Below are positions 55,866 through 64,000 of a stretch of 64,000 nucleotides of DNA, in pieces. The translations under genes and the position numbers were made by a program. Origin of the DNA: Ziziphus jujuba (lineage: Eukaryota; Streptophyta; Magnoliopsida; Rosales; Rhamnaceae). Positions within the stretch are counted from its first letter, which is position 1; each line of letters begins with the position of its first letter. The stretch is from assembly GCF_031755915.1 (NCBI RefSeq), contig NC_083380.1:11160001-11224000 (forward strand), read 5' to 3'. Below the pieces are notes generated by a model. It saw only the letters and a list, made by a program, of their open reading frames with translations. It was not told the origin of the DNA and made no database searches.

Positions 55866-58800
55866 TCATTTTTTAGACTGCCAAATATTAAAGTCATCAT
55901 ACATCAGGTTTACATTAAACAAAGATTATATGATTACATTATGTAGGACAAGTAGGGAAGAAAAGAAAACTGAAAATTAAAGATAAAGCTCTAATAACAC
56001 TAGAACTATTTTAGGAATCACTCCTAAAATACCTAATCATCAAACCTAATTTTTGGTTTTCACTAGGTATTAGACGTAATTTTGGTTTGCATCACACAAA
56101 ACCAAAGAAAATAATCACACAAAAAATATCTGTATTATCCATCAACTATCTTAAAAGGTTATAGAAACCCTTGTTTATAATAAAACCACCTAGCAACATA
56201 AGGAAACTAAAATATTAAATAAGGAAACTAAATAATAAAACTTTATTAAAATATAAGGAAACTGCCAAAAAAAAAAAAAAAAAAAAAACAACAGCAACGA
56301 CGACGACAACAACTAATAAACATAATAATATTAAAACCCTAGAAATCAAATAAACATAATAATATTAAAACCCTAGTAATTATAATCCTAAAATTCATAA
56401 AACCATAGTAATTACAATCCTATATAATCTCCATCATTATATTGTCTATATCCCCATCAAGAATACCTTCTTCTAGCACAACTTAAGATTGTAGAAAAAA
56501 GAGATTTATTTATGATTCTGTCATCTAGGATACATGTGCGTACTAAAGAATTAATAATATACTTCATGTCTACAGAACTTATGCTGGTTCAAGCAGGTAC
56601 TTACAGCTACGGCAAATGCTTGTAACTCTTAAAACAAATGCATACCAAAAATAGGACTATATTGCTTACATCATTTCTATGCACCAATCATATCTTCAAG
56701 CAATGGAACTATTTCAAACATGGAGGTGGATATTGGCCAAAAACTAATAGAAATCATCATTTATAACATAATGCACTCTAAAACTGGCTGCAGAATAAGA
56801 TGATAATTCTACTCCTGCACATGGAAACATAGCACAACAGATGCAAATAAATGATACCTTAAAACGAGAAGACCGACGAAGAGAAGATGCAGATCCTGGA
56901 GATAAAACAGCTGCTTTACTGGCATTTCCATTGTTAAGCTTCTTGTAATGTCTATCAACTTCTCCATGTTGAGTTTGGTTCTCAGATTGCTTGGCCAGAG
57001 ATTCACTTGTGTCAGTTGAAATTGACATAACCGGTGCAGACAAAGAAATTGTGGAGGAGACTTGAGAGAGATTTGTTGACAGGGGAAAAAATCCTGATGA
57101 ATCACAAAACAGTACAGAATTTATCATAAACAATGTTTTGTACTTTGATACAGATAGCGAGTAAGCTTATTCATATAATTACAAAGGTCAGAAACGTAGA
57201 AACATCGAGAAGTGACACATGAACATATATCAGGCAAACAGCACCACTTATTTCTGACTTTAATCACATAGAGAATATGGCAACTGCATTCTAGAGGATA
57301 CACCTTTCAAGATTTAAAAACATTTTTTGGAGTGCAATAGATAAGTTTTATACCTTGTGCTGCAGCTTCTCGAAATTTCTGCCTCATGCTTCTAACGAAT
57401 TTGAATAAACCATTGGTTTTGTTCAACTCATTAATCAACTCCTCGATGTCATTTAATTGTAGATCACAATCTAACACTAAAAAGGGGTGGATAAAATATC
57501 AAAATCCAGTATGGTAGCTTATATTTAATATTATGAGATCTAACAAATAACAATACATAACTTACATGTGTAAGCATTGTCTGCATGACGAATGGTGAAG
57601 GAGAATTCTTCATCGGGATTTTTTGAAGAAATGTTCTTAAATGTGAATTTTACACCTAAAATAAAAAAGTTGATTGTAAGAAGTTATACCACACACAAAA
57701 GAGAAAAAACAAATGCTGCATGATAAAGAGACCAATTACCATGTCCACCTTCAATATAGAAACCAAGAACCATATTGTACCACGAAATAGCTTCCTGTAT
57801 TTCATCTGTATTGTTTTGGCTACCTGTTTCCTCATATTCTGTAAAAAATATTTGTATATCAGCATTCAACCATTAAATAAGAATTATACTATTTAATAAT
57901 ATTAAACTCAGATACAGCCTCCATTCATTAACAAAGTCCCGCTGCAGTCAAATAAGGAAAACGAAGATAAACACATATATCAGTACCAATTGTATATATC
58001 CATGTAATAGATGATTATTTAGGAATTTGTTAAATTAGATTATAGCAAGCAAAATTCAAGGACAACAGAAAAAAAAAAAAAAAAAAAAAAGTCCCAGTGA
58101 CAAAAATAAAAGGAAAATACCTAAAGATTGCTGAGAAAGAAGTTCAGCATATTCATCCCTCTTGGTTCTTTGATCTTGGACAGTTCTTTTAAGTTCTTCA
58201 ACCTTAGCTTTCCTAGCAGCAATAGAGTCCATCAAGGCCATCCGTTTAGCCTCTTTACGGGTCTTCACTAAAGGACAGTAGTTCAAATTTATATACATAC
58301 AAACATATTAGAATTGAAAACAAAACAAAACAAAAACACGCACACACTAGAAGCATAATGGAAGGACAAATCACAAAAATTCGAACAATAGGCAAAGAGC
58401 TATTAAACAAAACCGAAAATTTTGCTAAACAAATATGGAAAAAATTGCAAGTAACAAAATCCAATACCTGATAATGCTTTCACAAATTCATCCTCCGCCT
58501 CCCTCAGCTTAGCTTTAAGCTCCAAAACCTTTCCTGGAAAAAAAAAAAAAAGAAAGAAAAAATCAACAAAAACCATAGAGGAATAGTTCAATTACATATC
58601 ACCGAAACCAAATTTTATGAAACCCTCATAATTCCTCCATTAAAGGTTCATTTCCACACCTTCCGAAAAGAACAAAAAAAAAAAAAAAAAAAAAAGCCCT
58701 AATTGTGCAGAAATCATGTGGAAGCAATTATAGACCTTAGTTTCTACAACCAAAATTAATTAGAGAGAAAAAGCAATGGAGGGGGTAGTGGACCTTGACA

Positions 58801-58962
58801 TTGGAGGGTTTCTTGTCCTCTGGCACGTGTGACTAACAGGGATTCGCGGGAAGACGCCATGAACGCGTCGGTTTTCTGCTGGTGAAGCGAGATCTCTCTG
58901 TCGCAGGCCATTCGTAGTGACTCCATTCTCGTCCGTATCGATTCCTCTGCTTTGCTCTCCAT
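55866..58962 (-). CDS. SPC25: Kinetochore protein SPC25 homologue
   Basis: Subunit of the NDC80 complex, which ties spindle microtubules to kinetochores. Exons: 58962-58794, 58533-58468, 58267-58121, 57838-57740, 57655-57566, 57476-57354, 57093-56858 and probably a 12-base last exon 55877-55866; about 313 aa. The N-terminal half is coiled coil (MESKAEESIRTRMESLRMAC, KVLELKAKLREAEDEFVKAL, RKAKVEELKRTVQDQRTKRD). The globular C-terminal domain has QEAISWYNMVLGFYIEGGHG, then KFTFKNIS, FTIRHADNAYTLLDCDLQLN and FKFVRSMRQKFREAAA. After it comes a Ser/Lys-rich plant tail (NNGNASKAAVLSPGSASSLR). The last exon adds only S-K-K-stop; support is a good acceptor and the matching P-K-K-stop in the pseudogene copy. 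If intron 7 is retained, the frame runs to 56744. The 5' UTR has a long CT tract. Confidence 0.88.
55931..56436 (-). mobile_element. 506-bp solo LTR in SPC25 last intron, with empty site in copy 1
   Basis: Ends are TGAT...ATCA (TG/CA), with a 5-bp direct repeat TTATA on both sides (55926-55930 and 56437-56441). In the paralogous copy the same place (about 52392-52410) has no insertion, which confirms that this is an insertion and dates it after the duplication or restricted to this copy. Inside, on the minus strand, are TTTCCTTA repeats, an internal 34-bp direct repeat (about 56313-56381, AATAAACATAATAATATTAA) and a poly-A/T run. No coding capacity. Confidence 0.75.
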
Positions 58963-58992
58963 CTCTACACTGACAGAGACAGCGTTAACAGC

Positions 58993-58995
<3 letters not shown>

Positions 58996-59029
<34 letters not shown>
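58996..59029. repeat. (GA)n tract in the SPC25 5' region
   Basis: About 34 bp of GA repeats, 34 bp upstream of the SPC25 ATG. On the transcribed strand this is a CT tract, in the likely 5' UTR or core promoter. Confidence 0.9.
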
Positions 59030-59432
59030 TATTTTGAATGAAGATTTGCATTTCCGGCCCGCCATTTTATTTTCTTTTTTAATCCTTTTCCTCTTTTTCT
59101 TTTTCTTGGAGGCGCTTGCCGCGAGTTGGGCCGGGACGTCTTAGCTGATAATCCATAGCACTTTTGAGCTAGCCCATATTGTGATCCATATATCATTTGG
59201 GCTATAGCCTATATCGGATGGTTAGCTTCTAGGCTAAACATTTGGGTTGGGTTGGGTAGGCTAGAAGTGACTTTTGGGCTAGAATGACACTTCTAATAAG
59301 GCCAAGCTGAATAGCAAACAAACAGTAACCAATTGGGTTAACCTCCTGGTCTCCCCTAAGAATTACTCAGAAATTAGAATTACTTTCAAACAACGTACAC
59401 ATATAGAGATGAGAGTTTGCGCATTGTTACCG

Positions 59433-59570
59433 ATGGAAAACAAGGGGACCAGACTAGGGGAGGAGGAGAGGAAGTCCAGCCCCAAGCCCAAGACCAAACC
59501 CAAGCCCAAGCCCAAGCCCTTCGAAGTACATCCGAAACGAGTCTATAAAAAAAATTTTGTTAATATATAA
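59433..59570 (+). CDS. Small Pro-Lys-repeat ORF, 45 aa, divergent from SPC25
   Basis: ATG at 59433 to TAA at 59570: MENKGTRLGEEERKSSPKP, then repeated K-P, ending FEVHPKRVYKKNFVNI. The hexamer CCCAAG/CCAAGC repeat at 59483-59520 encodes the Pro-Lys run. It lies about 470 bp from the SPC25 start on the opposite strand, so both could share a promoter. It may be a real micropeptide, the first exon of a longer gene, or chance reading of a hexamer repeat. No relative recognised. Confidence 0.2.
   Translation: MENKGTRLGEEERKSSPKPKTKPKPKPKPFEVHPKRVYKKNFVNI
59483..59520. repeat. (CCCAAG)n hexamer repeat
   Basis: Five to six imperfect copies of a CCAAGC hexamer, GC-rich against an AT-rich background. 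Confidence 0.85.
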
Positions 59571-62460
59571 TAAAATAGTTACAAGAAAAGAGTATATGAA
59601 ATTATATTTAGTTTTTTACTGGAACAAGACAATACCAAACAATTCCTTGCTGGAGACCTAGGAGCACAGTTTCATAAGGTAACCATATGAAACTTGGAAA
59701 TAGAACATTTTTTAAATTAGTTTATAATGAGCCAAAATAAAAAATAAAAAATTTAAAAAAAAAAAAGGTTTAAAGTTCATGCTTTTGTCTGTAAAAAATT
59801 GTACTATATATGATTATGCCCTGTTATAAAGAATGTCCCATACCTGTAGAGTTGCAAAAATACCCTATATATATTTTCACAAACCCAACAAAGGATTCGG
59901 TTTTTTTTTTTTTTTTTTTTTTGGCCTTTTTTGACAAAGAATTTTATATACGAGACACACAGGAAATTATGTCACTTCAAATAAATAGAAGCAACCCATG
60001 TGCCTAAATAATAACAAAAACACAATTATTAAAATTATTAGTATGAGTAAATACAATAACACAATAATGGATTCATAGAGTGTAAGGAAATAATGTTAGC
60101 ATTATTTATATCCTTTTTCTTTGCAAACTCATAAATGTGAAATTTTTTCTGTACTACGATTTGTAAGCTCATGACTTGGTACAATTTTCCTAATTTTTAT
60201 CCCTTGAAACCATCTTCTCTCTGCTATTGCCTACATTTGGCTAATGCATTGGATTTCACCATCTGCCTCATGTCCATGTAAACCTCTCTCTGATCTTTCT
60301 AACAGTTAATTGGAAAAGAAAGAATATATAGAACCAGGTTTTAAATCCAAGTGGTACATTTTAAGTTTTTCCTCTAACCCTATAACAAACAAGGGATCAT
60401 ATTAATGAATTGAACTTAAAAATCTAATGCATTGAGTAAGTGCTAACATTTAGCACTTATTACATCCGTAAATTTCCATTATAAAGTCGAAATTATATTT
60501 CTATTAAATCAAACAATAGACAATTTTGAAACTTGAACAACCAGACAGAATGTAGAAAGTTACATTAGACCAAATTTTAATGGTGGTCCTGGGTCTAAAT
60601 ATATAAGAACAAAGTTTGCTTGCTTGTCAATGAATATAAGTAGGTGATTCAGCCTTAAAGAAACAAAGCGAGTACGAAATAAACAAATACTATATGATTA
60701 CTTTTTCTTAATTATTTCTTAGTTAATTTTGTTGATGAGGCTCTTTTAGAGCCGAAAGAAGTAAAGCTAAATAGTCCATTAACCTTGAAAGAAGAGAAGG
60801 AACATTCCAATTAAACAAGCAATTAATTCTCTTTGGAAAATATTAATTTTAGACTTTTAGTTCAAGTGAAAGCAAAAAAACAAAACCCACCAAGGAAAAA
60901 GAAACTAAACAACAAAAGAAAGACAAGTATTGCATCGAAAAAACCAAGAAGCTAGTTTAATAAAGAGCTTACTAATAAATTAAAGAAAAAATTACATGGT
61001 AACAAAAAAAAATGTTGCTTTTTTGTTTGTACAATCTTCTATGTTACATATCTACCATCCAATTGTGCGGTTAGCACCCGTGTTGTGGAGCCAAAATGGG
61101 CCATGTTTGGAAAGCTTTTTCATGGTCAAAATTATCTAATGGTTGACGAGCCATGGACTTTACGACCTTTTTTTCATTGGGATTGTTTATTACCATGTTC
61201 ACGTTCACTCAATTATTGATGATCAAAAAGCAAGCAATTGGAGGCCAATAATTTGCCTTGCACATTTGGAAAATGTTCGATATTGTTTTGTATGTAGCTA
61301 AAGGTCTTGTTAGAAAATAAATAAATAAATAAATAAAAATTATCAATGCATTCAACTAAATCTTTAATTACCAGAAAAAGGAAAATTATACACATTTTAC
61401 GGCAATAAAATAAATTCGTTTCTCAGCCACAAAAAAAAAAAAATTGTGGTTATAAGTGAGAATCCCATGACAAAGTTTATATGCCTAAGAATTTGAATTC
61501 TACTATGCCGTATATCATACCACTAATATTCTTAATCATGGGTTATTATCATGGATTATTAAAGTATGCCACTAGGACATCTTCTTCTGGTATATGTTTC
61601 AGCATTTTGAGAATTAAGAAGAATTATTGCATGTGCAAGTAGAAATACATCAGTTGAGTTATGTTTTAGAGATTAAAGGAAAATTCTAAAAAAATTTGAC
61701 TTCAAGCTTATAATCTTTAAGTCTTTAATGACAAAAGATGCTATTTACATTTGAAGCAATGCACCTTCTTTTAAAAAGAACCCAAAAAAAAAAAAAAAAA
61801 TCCCTTTGAAACATATATATATATATATGCATGTATAATACATACTATATATTATATTAAAAAAATGCGAAGGAGTTTGACTATAATTAAAACTAATTAT
61901 TAGAAAAAGCTTTAATGGAAATAGATCTCCACCTCCAAGTTAAGATGCCCATATCTGCTTTGCACATCAGTACCAACACGAATTAACGACAAGAATCTTA
62001 TGGAAGTTGAAAAATAAAAAGAAAAAAAAGAAAAAAAAAATCTTATTTGTTATATTATTTGACCCTTGAATATTGTCCGGCAATTATTGTTGTATTGTGA
62101 GCAGTGCTTTACAAATCTATAATTGTATTAATTTTTTCTGTTTGCAGTACTTCATCTTATCTTTTTTTCCTTTTTGTTCTGTCTCTAGTTAGATTCTCCT
62201 CCTCATCATAAGGGATTGAATTTTTATTTATTTTTTTATTTTTTTGTAGAATGATCTTATACTCTCTCTTAGCCAAGTATTGTTATTACTATTATTATTA
62301 TTTAGCTAAAGAGAAGATTCCTGAAATTTAAAGCCTTTTCCTCTGCTAGCTAGGTTCATTGGATTTTGTTTGGGAGAAAATGGTATTGACAAGACATTCC
62401 TCTAATAGTGATAGGTGATTCATGCTACAAACTAAAGGAAATTTTATTAATTTTTTTATT
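59571..62460. other. Gene-poor stretch
   Basis: AT-rich DNA with poly-T at about 59901-59922, poly-A runs and AAAT repeats (about 61316-61338). I see no gene or RNA in it. Confidence 0.5.
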
Positions 62461-63422
62461 ATTATTTTTATGGTTTTTTAGTTTCGTTTTTTCATGTTTT
62501 GTATAGTTAGAGAGACTAGAGAAATGCATTTAGGAGAAAAATTAAAGAAAAAGCACAAATTGAATTCCATTTTGCAAATTGACTATTCCCTACCCACCCC
62601 AACTCACAACCACAACAAAGCAAAATGGTATCCAATATAAAAAGGAAATTAAACAAAATTTCCATGGAAGAGAAGCATCCATGGCCATGGGGCATAGAAA
62701 CCAATGTTTCATGATTCAAAACCGAAAAAGAAAGGGATCCATATATTATCTGCTTTTAATTTATTATGTGTGCTTTTTATCTGATCATTCTGTTAATAAT
62801 AAACTATATTAAAATTGAGATTTCTCCAAATACTTATAGTTAAGTAATTCCAACTTAGTTACTTTTCAAAGACCTTAATTAGCATCTTAAAATGAAGATA
62901 TTAATTTTCCTGTTATTTTTATGGGCTTTTTCTTTTTTCAATGTTTTACATAGTTAGAGAGACTACAGAAAGAATTTAGGAGAAAATTAAAGGATGTAAG
63001 ACCAATTAAACAGCACAAATTGAATTCCATTTTGCACATTGACTATTCCCTATCCACCACAACAGCCAAAAAGAAAGATGAAGAATGTCGGCAAAATGGT
63101 ATCCAATCCTAAAATATAAAAGGAAATTTAACAAATTAACCTAAAAAAAAAATGGAAATTAAACAAAAGTTCCATGGAAGAGAAGCATACATGACCATGA
63201 GGCATAGAAACCAATGTTTCATGATTTTAAGCACAAAAAGAAAAAGAAAGGGATCCATATATTATCTGCTTTTAATTAACTATTTGGGCTTTTTATTTTG
63301 ATAATTTAATTAATAATAAACTATATTAAAATTAAGATTTCTCCAAATACTTATCGTTGAGTAATTACCATTTTTTCATAGATCTTAAATAGCATTTTAA
63401 ACTCAAAAGTAGAAAATTATCA
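62461..63422. repeat. Tandem duplication, unit about 450-510 bp
   Basis: 62461-62912 and 62913-63422 are collinear: both contain ATAGTTAGAGAGACTA, AATTGAATTCCATTTTGCA, AAACCAATGTTTCATGATT, GGGATCCATATATTATCTGC and AATAATAAACTATATTAAAA. The second copy has insertions of 12-40 bp. No coding content. Confidence 0.9.
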
Positions 63423-64000
63423 TACCAACTAAAATTTAAGACAATAAGTAATAATAACAAAAATGTTTTTATATTTCATAATCCTTACTTTAAAATAAAT
63501 GATCAATTTATAACCATATACAGAAGGCAAAAAGGGTAATATATCCAAAACTTAATTCTATGATTATATTTCCGAGGACAACTTTTGAGCACTTCACACG
63601 TGTTGGTTTCACGAGAGGACCCCATCCTAATTATAGGACAACTAATTCATCGTCCTATTTTAGCACTAGCCTTCAAAAACACCTATATTTTTAACAATTT
63701 TTTTCAATAATTCCCTCCATACCTTATATTAATGCAATCGAATTGAGAAAGGTAATGTCCGTACGTCCTATATAGGATATCCATCCCCTAAACTATAAGA
63801 AAAATTAAAAGCTTTTAAAATATCATTGTTTCATATAATTTATGTATATGCATGTTTCACATTGAGTATATCAAAGAAATGTATGGCATATGCTTCCCCT
63901 TTACCATCACCAACAATTAATAGAATGTATTTTGAGTGTGAAGAACAAAGGGATATTTTTGAGCTATAAAGCTATACATATATACATACACATATAAATA
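63423..64000. other. Window end, non-coding
   Basis: AT-rich sequence with a CACACGTGTTGG (G-box core) at about 63595-63606. No gene recognised; it could be the promoter of a gene beyond the window. Confidence 0.4.

Larger units (their letters stand above)
54618..57840. repeat. Segmental duplication, copy 2 (SDR deleted, SPC25 intact)
   Basis: Collinear with 48790-53800, but lacking the equivalent of 49180-51392 and carrying a 506-bp solo LTR at 55931-56436. Its right end is continuous with the complete SPC25 gene, so this copy holds the original SPC25 3' part. Confidence 0.85.

Overview
This is nuclear DNA of a flowering plant, almost certainly a eudicot. It is AT-rich, with GT-AG introns, long poly-A/T and (AT)n tracts, TATA boxes, and proteins of plant-specific families (TAR-type tryptophan aminotransferase, FLOE/DUF1421, raffinose synthase, plant FIP37). 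I see no prokaryotic or organellar signal. A rosid, perhaps Rosales, is my guess only. Exon structures were built by hand from splice sites, reading phase and family knowledge. The summed exons are in frame for every intact gene below.

Layout. 0.6-0.8 kb (-): frameshifted fragment of a TRICHOME BIREFRINGENCE-LIKE gene. 1.9-6.1 kb (+): AP-1 complex mu subunit, 11 exons, 428 aa. 7.1-11.8 kb: accessory region with degenerate tandem repeats carrying ACGTGA/CACGTG cores, a candidate unknown three-exon 95-aa gene (7.7-8.7 kb) and a decayed second copy of its 5' end (11.5 kb). 13.4-18.0 kb (-): TAR2-like tryptophan aminotransferase, 5 exons, 455 aa. 22.4-25.2 kb (-): FLOE-type DUF1421 protein, 3 exons, 499 aa. 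26.2-29.7 kb (-): raffinose synthase (RFS5-like), 4 exons, 780 aa. 33.0-37.5 kb (+): OCRE and G-patch protein, 10 exons, 478 aa, with a solo-LTR-like insertion in intron 3. 38.4-42.9 kb (-): FIP37/WTAP, m6A writer subunit, 14 exons, 341 aa. 48.3-51.5 kb (+): TIC32-like short-chain dehydrogenase (SDR), 8 exons, 339 aa. 55.9-59.0 kb (-): kinetochore protein SPC25. Between and within the last two lies an old tandem segmental duplication. 59-64 kb: gene-poor, with a small Pro-Lys-repeat ORF and a tandem duplication of about 450 bp.

The genes are unrelated housekeeping and metabolic genes: vesicle coats, auxin synthesis, seed water sensing, raffinose-family sugars, RNA processing, RNA methylation and kinetochores. 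FLOE and raffinose synthase are same-strand neighbours and both families bear on seed desiccation biology, but I see no proof of a functional cluster.

The most informative structure is the SDR-SPC25 block. A segment holding the 3' part of the SDR gene and the 3' part of the convergent SPC25 gene is present twice (about 48.79-53.80 and 54.62-57.84 kb). Each copy keeps one gene and has lost the other. The second copy carries a 2.2-kb deletion at a 5-bp microhomology and a 506-bp solo LTR whose empty site survives in the first copy. The best candidate for something undescribed is the small 95-aa gene with its repeat-flanked, decayed sister locus.
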